From an uncultured bacterium (GTDB taxonomy: Bacteria > Dictyoglomota > Dictyoglomia > Dictyoglomales > Dictyoglomaceae), in contig CALHLF010000004.1 of NCBI GenBank assembly GCA_938034905.1, forward strand, positions 1 through 45,383: a stretch of DNA of 45,383 nt. Reading direction: 5' to 3'. Each line of letters begins with the position of its first letter. Position 1 is the stretch's first letter. The notes beneath the pieces were generated by a model. The model was not told where the DNA came from. It did no database searches and saw only the letters and a list, made by a program, of their open reading frames with translations. The position numbers were made by a program, and so were the translations under genes. Positions 34,101 through 41,781 of the stretch are shown one piece after another.

Positions 34101-35640
34101 GCTTTATCTCCTTTATATTTTTAAGAAGAATTAAAGTTGCCTTCAATAATTCCAAACTCTCCCCAGAGGGAGGACTTATAAGTTGAGATTTTATTAAAGA
34201 TAATTGATTCTCTAAATCCTTTAGGATTTCTTGCCATTCATTTTTAGGACTTTCTTTTCCAGGATAGAGCTCTTTTTTGGTTAGATCTATACTTTGTCCA
34301 AGGGAAGGTATTAAGGTTTCATATCCTCTACTCTTAAGTAGAAGAGATAAAGCTTCCGCTGATTTAGGTTCACCATGAGTTATTATAAATAAAGGATTAG
34401 TTTGAAAGGATTCTGCCCAACTTAATAAATCCCTTTGGTCTCCATGAGCAGAAAATCCATTTATAGTATGGATCTTTGCTTTTACTGTTAGTTCTTCTCC
34501 CATGACATGAATCCTTTTAGCCCCATCTACAATACTTCTTCCAAGGGTTCCTTGGGCTTGATATCCTACAAAGATCATATGGGTATTTTCCTTCCAAATA
34601 TTGTGCTTTATATGGTGAAGAATTCTTCCACCAGTGCACATTCCACTTCCTGCAATGATTATTCCTGTTTCTATATTGTTAATGTTTTTTGATTCCTCAA
34701 CTGTGGAAAGGTAGTTTAAATTTTGTAAGGAGAAGGGATCTTCTAATTCTAAAAAATATTTTTGAAGTTCCTGAGAAAGAAGATTACTATATTTTTTATA
34801 AATTTCTGTTATCTTTTTACCCATGGGGCTATCAAAAAATATTGGAAAATCTCTTGGAATAATACCCTTCTTTTCCAGTAGCATCAGCTCATAGATAATC
34901 CTTTGAGCTCTATCTACGACAAATGAAGGAATGAGAATTTTACCTTTCTCTTTTATAACTTCCTCAATTACTTTTCTAAATTCTCCCCTTGTTTCTTCCA
35001 AAGATTTATGTAACCTCTCCCCATAAGTAGATTCTATAACCACATAATCTGCCTGTTCAATTAATGCTGGAGCTCCCTCCATTACGCTTTCCCATTGTCC
35101 CAAATCTCCTGAGAATACGATCTTTGTTTTATTTCCCCAAACTTCCAAAGAACTTGATCCTAAGATATGGGCGGAATCTCTAAATCTTACCTTTATATCC
35201 TTTAAATCTATAATTTCGTCATAAGGAACAGGCTCAAAGAGCTTTATAGCAATTTCCACCTCCTTTTCTGTATATAATGGTTCTATCAAAGGCTTTCCTG
35301 ATCTTTGATTCTTTCTATTTATCCTTTCCACCTCTTCCTTCATCAATTTTACAGTATCCATCCATAATACTTCACAGAGTTCAATGGTTGGAAGAACTGA
35401 AAATATTTTCCCTTTAAAACCCTCCTTAATTAGTTTAGGTATTCTTCCTGAATGATCTAAATGGGCATGGGTCAAGAATATTGCAGATATTTGGGAGGGA
35501 TCAAAGGGAAAGGGATTAAAATTTTCCATTTCGGATTTTCCCTGAAAAATGCCACAATCAATAAGATATTTTCTATCATTTTCAAGAAGATAATTGGATC
35601 CAGTAACTTCCCCTACAGCTCCCCAAAAAGTAAGTTTCAT
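34093..35640 (-). CDS. MBL-fold/beta-CASP ribonuclease (CPSF-like)
   Basis: A 515-residue metallo-beta-lactamase-fold RNA-processing enzyme. LTHAHLDHSG is the metal-binding HxHxDH motif; FRDSAHILGSSSLEVWG and FSGDLGQWESVM complete the site; VIESTYGERLH, FFDSPMGKKITEIYKKY, IIAGSGMCTGGRILHHIKH and FSAHGDQRDLLSWAE are the beta-CASP motifs. It is likely an endo/exonuclease acting on RNA. TAAAGGAG precedes the ATG. It is unexpectedly placed inside an operon of envelope genes, overlapping the peptidase gene by 8 bases. About 60 residues at the C-terminus are an extra helical tail. Confidence 0.9.
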   Translation of the reverse strand: MKLTFWGAVGEVTGSNYLLENDRKYLIDCGIFQGKSEMENFNPFPFDPSQISAIFLTHAHLDHSGRIPKLIKEGFKGKIFSVLPTIELCEVLWMDTVKLMKEEVERINRKNQRSGKPLIEPLYTEKEVEIAIKLFEPVPYDEIIDLKDIKVRFRDSAHILGSSSLEVWGNKTKIVFSGDLGQWESVMEGAPALIEQADYVVIESTYGERLHKSLEETRGEFRKVIEEVIKEKGKILIPSFVVDRAQRIIYELMLLEKKGIIPRDFPIFFDSPMGKKITEIYKKYSNLLSQELQKYFLELEDPFSLQNLNYLSTVEESKNINNIETGIIIAGSGMCTGGRILHHIKHNIWKENTHMIFVGYQAQGTLGRSIVDGAKRIHVMGEELTVKAKIHTINGFSAHGDQRDLLSWAESFQTNPLFIITHGEPKSAEALSLLLKSRGYETLIPSLGQSIDLTKKELYPGKESPKNEWQEILKDLENQLSLIKSQLISPPSGESLELLKATLILLKNIKEIKHD

Positions 35641-35652
35641 CTCTTTACTCCT

Positions 35653-36417
35653 TTAAACAGAAAATTTTTCATGAATCTTTCCACACTCAAAACATTCTAA
35701 ACATCTTATACAACTTGGAGAATTTGGATTTTTATAAACCTCAATATTCACAGGACATTTATTTCTACATGCTCCACATTGAGAACACGTAGATTCAATC
35801 TCTAAATGATAAAAGGAAATTTTATTGAAGATAGATAAAATGGTTCCCAAAGGACATACAAATCTACAAAAGGATCTTGAGATAAAAATACTAGATATTA
35901 AAAATACTATTAGAATAATGATTTTTATAGTAAAAAGAAGTCCAATTAAATTTCTTAATTGGGGTTTAAGAAGAATCTGGGGAATTCCTGCTTCTAAGGT
36001 TCCTGCGGGGCATAATTTGCAGAACCAAGGTTCTAGACTTATATATGGGATAATAATCACTAAAGTAATAAAAATTAACCATCTTATAGGACTACTAAGT
36101 CTATTACTAACATTTATTTTGAAGGTTTTTATCTTAAAAAGCCAGTCCTGTAAAGCTCCAAAGGGGCAAAACCATCCACAAAAATATCTTCCCAAAAGAA
36201 TTCCTGAAATAAATAAAATCCCCAAGAGGAGAAAGGGGAATTGTCTTATTATTAAAAAATGCTGGAGAGTTCCAATAGGACATGCAAAACTTGCTAAGGG
36301 ACATGAGTAGCAGTTAAATATTGGTAGGGGAATATATTTCCCCAAAGGAGCTAAATAATAGGAATTTATAAAGATTAAAGTCAGAATTTGAAATAAAGTT
36401 CTTTTTTTCCTCCTCAT
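35653..36417 (-). CDS. NapH-like membrane protein with 4Fe-4S cluster motifs
   Basis: A 254-residue membrane protein with about five membrane segments and NapH/NosR-type cysteine motifs: CGWFCPFGALQDW, CRFVCPLGTI and, at the C-terminus, CSQCGACRNKCPVNIEVYK and CIRCLECFECGK, enough for two 4Fe-4S clusters. Such proteins pass electrons across the membrane. No quinone-dependent reductase partner is nearby, so the acceptor is unknown. Its ATG overlaps the stop codon of the CapA-like gene. Confidence 0.8.
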   Translation of the reverse strand: MRRKKRTLFQILTLIFINSYYLAPLGKYIPLPIFNCYSCPLASFACPIGTLQHFLIIRQFPFLLLGILFISGILLGRYFCGWFCPFGALQDWLFKIKTFKINVSNRLSSPIRWLIFITLVIIIPYISLEPWFCKLCPAGTLEAGIPQILLKPQLRNLIGLLFTIKIIILIVFLISSIFISRSFCRFVCPLGTILSIFNKISFYHLEIESTCSQCGACRNKCPVNIEVYKNPNSPSCIRCLECFECGKIHEKFSV

Positions 36418-37403
36418 GGTGTAATCCTTAATAATCTTTTTAAATCCTCATAATATAAAATATCCTCTTTATTAATATTTCTATAATTATAAATGTTATC
36501 TGCTTTAATGATTTTATATTTATACTTTCCTCCTTCTATCCTTCTATATATAAATATTGGAACTATCTTAAATTTATAATCTATTTTTTCCCTAATTTTA
36601 AAAAGATCAATTCTTAATATCAAGCCAAATTTTGTTTTAGGTATATTAAGTCCATATTGATCTGCAAAAAAATTTCCTAAGGAATAAAAACAATACTTGT
36701 CATTAATCTTTTCAATGATTCCAACACAATGGGGATGACTTCCCAAAATAAGATTTACCCCTGAATTAATCAGTTTTTTAGCTAAGAGCTTTTGATAATC
36801 TGTAGGCTTTTCTCTATACTCTTCTCCCCAATGAAGGTAGAGAACTATAAAATTGACACCCTTACCCTTTAAGAAATTAATATCCTTTGTAATTTTTTCA
36901 GAATTTATATAATTCACCATATATTCCCTCTCCTTTGATAAATATATCCCATTAGTTCCATACGTATATGCTAAGATTCCCAATTTTATTCCATATTTCT
37001 CAAAAATAAAAACTCTTTCTTCGGGATTATTAGATAGATTTGTTCCAAGATGAAATAGATTCTTCTTCTTAATATTTTTAATGGATTCTATAATTCCTCT
37101 TTCTCCTTTATCTAAACAGTGATTATTTGCAGTAATAATCAAGCTAAAACCTATATCCTTGAGAATATCTAAGATTTCAACGGGAGCATTGTATATAGGA
37201 TAACTTGAGGGTTTAAAAATATTCCCTGCGATAACAGTATCCAATACTATACAGGATAAATCTCCTTTTATTTCCTCTTTTATATCTTCAAATATTTCTT
37301 CAGGAAAGATATATTTTTTACTCTTTGGATCATAATATGAATTGAGAATTTGTCTCTGGAGAAAAATATCACCACAAAATACCAAAGTAACTCTATTTAT
37401 CAT
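36414..37403 (-). CDS. CapA/PgsA-like metallophosphoesterase-fold protein
   Basis: A 329-residue protein of the bacterial capsule synthesis CapA family: VTLVFCGDIFLQRQ, ITANNHCLDKGERGI, LYLHWGEEYREKPTDYQKLL, ILGSHPHCVG and FYSLGNFFADQ. It is first in the six-gene minus operon. From the ATG it has no export signal, but the same frame upstream, back to a stop at 37479-37481, encodes SKLLIFILFLILSFNFIISY, a convincing signal peptide with no ATG, GTG or TTG before it. The real protein may therefore start near 37469 (codon ATA), 22 residues earlier. Role: probably envelope polymer metabolism. Confidence 0.8.
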   Translation of the reverse strand: MINRVTLVFCGDIFLQRQILNSYYDPKSKKYIFPEEIFEDIKEEIKGDLSCIVLDTVIAGNIFKPSSYPIYNAPVEILDILKDIGFSLIITANNHCLDKGERGIIESIKNIKKKNLFHLGTNLSNNPEERVFIFEKYGIKLGILAYTYGTNGIYLSKEREYMVNYINSEKITKDINFLKGKGVNFIVLYLHWGEEYREKPTDYQKLLAKKLINSGVNLILGSHPHCVGIIEKINDKYCFYSLGNFFADQYGLNIPKTKFGLILRIDLFKIREKIDYKFKIVPIFIYRRIEGGKYKYKIIKADNIYNYRNINKEDILYYEDLKRLLRITP

Positions 37404-37481
37404 CTCATAGGAGATGATAAAATTAAAAGAAAGAATAAGGAATAAAATAAAAATTAATAACTTACTTATAATAATGACTTA

Positions 37482-37490
37482 ATTATATCA
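37482..37490 (-). promoter_or_regulatory. Extended -10 promoter of the capA-like operon
   Basis: On the minus strand TG-A-TATAAT lies 12 bases before the ATA codon that would open the signal-peptide extension of the CapA-like protein. No good -35 is visible. Confidence 0.45.
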
Positions 37491-37521
37491 TGATTAAAAA
37501 ACTTAGAGAAAGGAGAAGATT

Positions 37522-38244
37522 ATGAGAAAACCCTATATTCTTTTAGATGCTGGAGGAACTATAATCTTTCCTAATTTTGAAGTGATCTCTGAAGTTGCTT
37601 TTAAGCTTGGATATTTTTTAGATCCAGATAATCTATTAAAGGAATTTTCTTATGTAAATTTTAACTTGGATAATCTTTTAAAGGAAAATCATTCTTTATA
37701 TAAAGAGGAGATTCATAAGAGTATTTTATATACCTTAGAGAGGCTTTTAATAAATAAAAAAGATGCAGAGAAAATCATAATGGAAACAAAAAGAAAGGTG
37801 AAAAATGGTTATCTTTGGACCTATACAACTTCAAGGATAATTATGGGGTTGAAAAACTTAAAAGAGGAGGGTTTCTTTTTATCTGTTATTTCAAATTCAG
37901 ATGGAACAGTAGAAGAGCAAATTAAGTTTGCTGGAATAAGAAAATTTTTCGAAAAGATTTTTGATTCTGGAATCGTGGGGATAGAAAAGCCAGATCAGAG
38001 ATTTTTTCAGTATGCGTTAAGCAATCTAAGTTTATCTCCTGAAGATGCTATATATGTAGGAGATTTTATGATGATTGATGTTTATGGTGCAAACAAAACA
38101 GGAATAGGAGCCTTTCATCTTGATCCCTTTGAATTTTATAATTCTTGGTTTGGATATCATGTAAAAGATATTTATGATTTTTCTTTGGAAATAATTAATA
38201 ATAGGTTGAATTATAAAGATGAAAGGCTCTATCCCTTTAAATAA
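37522..38244 (+). CDS. HAD-superfamily hydrolase
   Basis: A 240-residue HAD phosphatase. Motif I is LLDAGGTIIF, with Asp followed by A and Gly in place of the usual D-x-D, so the second acidic residue is missing, as in some atypical members. Motif II is SVISNSDGT, motif III lies around GIVGIEKPDQRFF, and motif IV is VYVGDFMMIDVYGA. AAAGGAG precedes the ATG. It is alone on the plus strand and ends 3 bases from the convergent DUF4139 gene. Substrate unknown; loss of the second aspartate may mean a changed chemistry. Confidence 0.8.
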   Translation: MRKPYILLDAGGTIIFPNFEVISEVAFKLGYFLDPDNLLKEFSYVNFNLDNLLKENHSLYKEEIHKSILYTLERLLINKKDAEKIIMETKRKVKNGYLWTYTTSRIIMGLKNLKEEGFFLSVISNSDGTVEEQIKFAGIRKFFEKIFDSGIVGIEKPDQRFFQYALSNLSLSPEDAIYVGDFMMIDVYGANKTGIGAFHLDPFEFYNSWFGYHVKDIYDFSLEIINNRLNYKDERLYPFK

Positions 38245-38247
38245 ATT

Positions 38248-39363
38248 TTATTTTGGAAATTTTGTCTTATAAAAATAATTTAGACTTTTTTCCTCATTAG
38301 GGCCAATTTCTAAAATAAATTTTATTCTGTTAGCATCAATCTTTTCATATGGTAATGAGGAGGAAATAATCTGCCAATCTCCTTCTAAATATTCTCTTAC
38401 CTCCACTTTAACCTTTTCCTTTTTAGAATTTCTTATTTTTATTTGTATCTTTCTTTCTCTAACAAGATTTTTAGCTTCTGTATATTCCTTACTTTCTAAT
38501 ATTTTTCTCTCTCCCTTTATATCAAAGGCTATTCCCTGAATTATAGAGAATTTTTCGCCCTCAGCTACATCTTTTAAAAAAGATTCACCTAAGAATATAA
38601 TTTTATCTATATCTTTTAAGAATATTCTAATTTTGCCTGCAGGAATGGGAATTCCTAACCCTTTATTTCTTGAATTCTCAAATAGCCACTCAATAAATAC
38701 TCCACTTACATTTCTTTGATAATCATAAAAATAAATTTTTTCGGAAATCACATCTTTATTATCAAGCCAGGGTAATATTTTATATTGTTTAGCAAGAATA
38801 TTTACAGGTTCCTTATAGGAGAAGATTTTATACTCCCCTTTACTTTCGATAAATTCCTCAGAGGGAACTTCTTCTGCAATTTCTGCTTTTAAAAGAGTTC
38901 TTGCAGATATAGGTTCTATAACCTGAGGCTCACCAGCAAGAAGTGATAATTTTATATTTCTAAAATTATTATTAGAATTATTTTGGATAATCATTCTACT
39001 ATTAAAATTGAGAACCGACTTTTCATCTACTAATAAAAAATGTTCACAATTCCAAGATATGTTGGGAATAAAGTAAAATATATTTAAGATTTCCTCCATA
39101 TCTTTTTCAGAATAAACCCATATAGCCCAATTGGGATAGACGATTTCCTTTATGACACTTCCTCTCTGAGGATTAATATAAACAGAAGAAAAGGAAATAT
39201 CTCCAGGAATTTCATCTAAGGGAATGTAATTTATACCTTGCTTTAAGTTTACTTTCTTTTCTAAGGAAACAAGAGCAAAATTTCTAGAATAGACAGTTAA
39301 ATTTGTATCTGCAAAGGAAAGACTTAGGATGAGAAATATAAGAAGAGCTAATAATTTTTTCAT
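38248..39363 (-). CDS. Secreted DUF4139-like protein
   Basis: A 371-residue protein with a signal peptide (KKLLALLIFLILSLSFA). The pattern LTVYSRNFALVSLEKKVNLK, then ISFSSVYINP, a long beta-rich middle, and a C-terminal IKIRNSKKEKVKVEVREYL with PYEKIDANRIKFILEIGPNE fits the DUF4139 family. GGGAGGTGG lies just before the ATG at 39363; an upstream TTG at 39378 overlaps that site and is rejected. An extended -10 (TG-C-TATACT) lies at 39398-39406. Function unknown. Confidence 0.7.
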   Translation of the reverse strand: MKKLLALLIFLILSLSFADTNLTVYSRNFALVSLEKKVNLKQGINYIPLDEIPGDISFSSVYINPQRGSVIKEIVYPNWAIWVYSEKDMEEILNIFYFIPNISWNCEHFLLVDEKSVLNFNSRMIIQNNSNNNFRNIKLSLLAGEPQVIEPISARTLLKAEIAEEVPSEEFIESKGEYKIFSYKEPVNILAKQYKILPWLDNKDVISEKIYFYDYQRNVSGVFIEWLFENSRNKGLGIPIPAGKIRIFLKDIDKIIFLGESFLKDVAEGEKFSIIQGIAFDIKGERKILESKEYTEAKNLVRERKIQIKIRNSKKEKVKVEVREYLEGDWQIISSSLPYEKIDANRIKFILEIGPNEEKSLNYFYKTKFPK

Positions 39364-39397
39364 TTTACCACCTCCCAAAATAATTGGATCTTCCTAA

Positions 39398-39406
39398 AGT
39401 ATAGCA
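39398..39406 (-). promoter_or_regulatory. Extended -10 promoter of the DUF4139-like gene
   Basis: TG-C-TATACT on the minus strand, about 35 bases upstream of the start codon; the -35 region is weak. Confidence 0.4.
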
Positions 39407-39440
39407 TATTTTGCCCAATATGGATAATATTGTAAAAATC

Positions 39441-39468
39441 TTGACAAATCCTATAAATTTATTATTAT
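39441..39468 (+). promoter_or_regulatory. Promoter of the tRNA pair
   Basis: A perfect TTGACA (39441-39446) is followed 16 bases later by TATTAT (39463-39468). The first tRNA starts 17 bases after it. Confidence 0.65.
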
Positions 39469-39484
39469 TAAAATAAAGTTGAAA

Positions 39485-39559
39485 TGGGGAGTCGTCTAGC
39501 TGGTAGGACGCCTGACTCTGGATCAGGTAGGGATGGTTCGAATCCATCCTCCCCAGCCA
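39485..39559 (+). tRNA. tRNA-Gln (anticodon CTG)
   Basis: Acceptor arms TGGGGAG and CTCCCCA pair over 7 bp. The anticodon arm CCTGA-CTCTGGA-TCAGG places CTG at positions 34-36, which reads CAG. The T-arm GATGGTTCGAATCCATC is standard. Discriminator G and an encoded CCA end the gene. Confidence 0.95.
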
Positions 39560-39566
39560 AATAATT

Positions 39567-39642
39567 GGCCCTATCGTCTAGAGGACTAGGACGTTGGGTT
39601 CTCAACCCAAAAACCGGGGTTCGAATCCCCGTAGGGCCACCA
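39567..39642 (+). tRNA. tRNA-Glu (anticodon CTC)
   Basis: Acceptor arms GGCCCTA and TAGGGCC pair over 7 bp. The anticodon arm TTGGG-TTCTCAA-CCCAA places CTC at 34-36, which reads GAG. The T-arm GGGGTTCGAATCCCC is standard; CCA is encoded. It is 7 bases from tRNA-Gln, so both come from one transcript. Confidence 0.95.
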
Positions 39643-39648
39643 AATAAA

Positions 39649-39685
39649 AAAAACCCCAAGGTTTTCACCTTGGGGTTTTTGATTT
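39649..39685. terminator. Bidirectional terminator between tRNAs and groEL
   Basis: CCCCAAGG (39654-39661) and CCTTGGGG (39668-39675) form a perfect stem, extended by an A-run on the left and a T-run on the right, so it works for the plus-strand tRNAs and the minus-strand groEL message. Confidence 0.9.
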
Positions 39686-39692
39686 TTTTGTA

Positions 39693-41309
39693 TTAGTACT
39701 CAGGAGGTGGTGGTGGAGTTTGTTTTTCTTTTTCAGGTTTCTCAGCAACGAGACCTTCAGTGGTTAATACTAAAGCAGCAATACTTGCAGCATTCTGAAG
39801 GGCTGATCTTGTTACTTTGCATGGATCTACAATTCCAGCCTCAAACATGTTTACAAATCTATCTCTTGCTGCATCATATCCGACTGGACCCTCCATTTCT
39901 TTAACCTTTTCTGCAATAATTGATCCCTCTTTACCAGCATTGTTTGCTATTAGCTTTAATGGTACATCTAAGACTCTTCTTACTATATCTACTCCAATCT
40001 TTTCATCTTCATTGTTTACTTTAACGTTATCTAAAGCTTTCATTGCTCTAATTAGTGCTACTCCACCGCCAGGTACAATTCCCTCCTCTACTGCAGCCTT
40101 TGTGGCAGAGAGAGCATCCTCTATTCTATGTTTCTTTTCCTTTAATTCAACCTCTGTTGCTGCTCCTGCTTTAATCACTGCAACTCCTCCTGCTAATTTC
40201 GCAAGTCTCTCTTGAAGTTTCTCTCTATCAAATTCTGAATCGGTCTCTTCTAATTGCTTCCTAATTTGAGCAATTCTTGCCTCAATATCTTTTCTATTCC
40301 CTTTACCTCCAACGATTGTTGTTTTGTCTTTATTTGCTCTTACCTTTTCTGCTCTACCAAGCATATTGAGGGTTACATTCTCTAATTTAATTCCTGTTTC
40401 CTCTGATATAAACTCTCCACCGGTAAGAATAGCTATATCTTGGAGCATTGCCTTTCTTCTATCACCAAATCCAGGTGCCTTTACTGCAAGAGATTGTAGC
40501 ACTCCACGAAGCTTGTTCACTACAAGAGTAGCTAATGCTTCCCCTTCAACATCTTCTGCTATGATTACTAAGGGTTTTCCTGTTTGTACCACTTTCTCTA
40601 AAATTGGGATAATATCATTTACAGCACTAATTTTTCTGTCTGTTATAAGGATATATGGTTCTTCTAATACTGCTTCCATTCTTTCCGCATCAGTAATCAT
40701 ATATGGAGATATATAACCCCTATCAAATTGCATTCCTTCCACAACTTCGAGGGTTGTTCCAATACCTTGAGATTCTTCTACAGTTATTACTCCATCCTTT
40801 CCTACCTTATCCATAGCATCAGCAATTAGTTGTCCAATCTCCTCATCATTATTCGCAGATATTGCTGCTACATGGGCAATATCTTCTTTTGTTTCAACAG
40901 GTCTTGCAATTTTCTTTAACTCTTCAACCACAGCTTCTACAGCTTTTTCGACACCTCTTTTTACATACATAGGATTTGCTCCTGCAACAACACTCTTTAA
41001 TCCTTCATGAACCAATGCTTGGGCTAAAACTGTTGCTGTAGTTGTTCCATCTCCTGCTACATCATTGGTTTTAGATGCTACTTCTTTAACAAGTTGTGCT
41101 CCCATATTCTCAAAGGGATCTTCAAGGTCAATTTCCTTAGCAATTGTTACTCCATCGTTGGTTATAACTGGTGCTCCAAATTTTTTCTCAAGTACAACAT
41201 TTCTTCCCCTTGGTCCTAAAGTTATTTTTACAGTATCTGCAACAGTGTCTAATCCTTTAATTAAGGCTGTTCGTGCTTCCATATTTAAACTTATAATTTT
41301 AGCTGCCAT
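39693..41309 (-). CDS. groL: Chaperonin GroEL (Hsp60)
   Basis: A 538-residue chaperonin subunit of normal length. [36 protein letters not shown] and [19 protein letters not shown] are diagnostic. The tail is unusual: instead of the GGM repeats of most bacterial GroELs, it ends [12 protein letters not shown]. It follows groES by 24 bases in a heat-shock operon controlled by a CIRCE element. It is the second gene and ends at a bidirectional terminator. Confidence 0.98.
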   Translation of the reverse strand: MAAKIISLNMEARTALIKGLDTVADTVKITLGPRGRNVVLEKKFGAPVITNDGVTIAKEIDLEDPFENMGAQLVKEVASKTNDVAGDGTTTATVLAQALVHEGLKSVVAGANPMYVKRGVEKAVEAVVEELKKIARPVETKEDIAHVAAISANNDEEIGQLIADAMDKVGKDGVITVEESQGIGTTLEVVEGMQFDRGYISPYMITDAERMEAVLEEPYILITDRKISAVNDIIPILEKVVQTGKPLVIIAEDVEGEALATLVVNKLRGVLQSLAVKAPGFGDRRKAMLQDIAILTGGEFISEETGIKLENVTLNMLGRAEKVRANKDKTTIVGGKGNRKDIEARIAQIRKQLEETDSEFDREKLQERLAKLAGGVAVIKAGAATEVELKEKKHRIEDALSATKAAVEEGIVPGGGVALIRAMKALDNVKVNNEDEKIGVDIVRRVLDVPLKLIANNAGKEGSIIAEKVKEMEGPVGYDAARDRFVNMFEAGIVDPCKVTRSALQNAASIAALVLTTEGLVAEKPEKEKQTPPPPPEY

Positions 41310-41333
41310 CTTCTATCTCCCTCCTTCTTTATA

Positions 41334-41624
41334 TTATTTTTCGACTACAGCCAAAACATCTCTTTCACTGAGAATCAAATACTCTTCTCCTTCAATCTTA
41401 ACTTCGGTACCCGCATATTTAGCAAAAATTACAGTATCTCCCTCTTTAATCTCAAGAGGGACTTTTTGACCGTTATCTAAAATTCTTCCTGTTCCTACTG
41501 CGACAACTTTGCCCTGTTGAGGTTTTTCTTTAGCAGTATCTGGTAATACAATCCCTCCCTTTGTTTTTTCTTCTTGCTCCAATACCTTAACCACAACACG
41601 ATCACCAATAGGTCTTAGCTTCAC
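41334..41624 (-). CDS. groS: Co-chaperonin GroES (Hsp10)
   Basis: A 96-residue protein with [60 protein letters not shown] and [15 protein letters not shown], all hallmarks of GroES; the mobile loop is [17 protein letters not shown] precedes the ATG. It is the first gene of the groESL operon. Confidence 0.98.
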   Translation of the reverse strand: MKLRPIGDRVVVKVLEQEEKTKGGIVLPDTAKEKPQQGKVVAVGTGRILDNGQKVPLEIKEGDTVIFAKYAGTEVKIEGEEYLILSERDVLAVVEK

Positions 41625-41652
41625 AGTTATTACCTCCTTTCTTTAAATTTTG

Positions 41653-41679
41653 TTAGCAATCATATTAAGTGAGTGCTAA
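41653..41679. promoter_or_regulatory. CIRCE element (HrcA operator)
   Basis: TTAGCAATC-N9-GAGTGCTAA matches the consensus TTAGCACTC-N9-GAGTGCTAA with one base changed. It lies just downstream of the groESL promoter, the usual place for HrcA repression. No hrcA is in the window. Confidence 0.93.
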
Positions 41680-41689
41680 ACCAAATGTA

Positions 41690-41718
41690 AATATATAGAA
41701 TTCATATTTTAACTTCAA
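41690..41718 (-). promoter_or_regulatory. Promoter of groESL
   Basis: On the minus strand TTGAAG (41713-41718) and TATATT (41690-41695) are 17 bases apart, ending 10 bases before the CIRCE element. Confidence 0.65.
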
Positions 41719-41732
41719 TGGAGAATAGAATC

Positions 41733-41770
41733 AAAAAATTCTGTTTATGGCAAAATTTTGAGAATTTTTT
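41733..41770 (-). terminator. Weak AT-rich hairpin after the GT4 gene cluster
   Basis: AAAAAATTCT (41733-41742) and AGAATTTTTT (41761-41770) form a 10-bp stem with an 18-base loop, downstream of the minus-strand glycosyltransferase genes. The stem is AT-rich, so the transcript may partly run into groESL. Confidence 0.35.
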
Positions 41771-41781
41771 GTATTTTTTCT

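Noticed and set aside
39365-39668. Minus-strand open frames over the two tRNA genes, one containing GEDGFEPSLPDPESGVLPAR
   Set aside because: This is the well-known false peptide read from antisense tRNA sequence; both tRNAs fold cleanly on the plus strand.
39707-41469. Several long plus-strand open frames opposite groEL and groES
   Set aside because: They are antisense shadows of highly conserved genes, with no ribosome binding sites and compositions that mirror the chaperonin codons.
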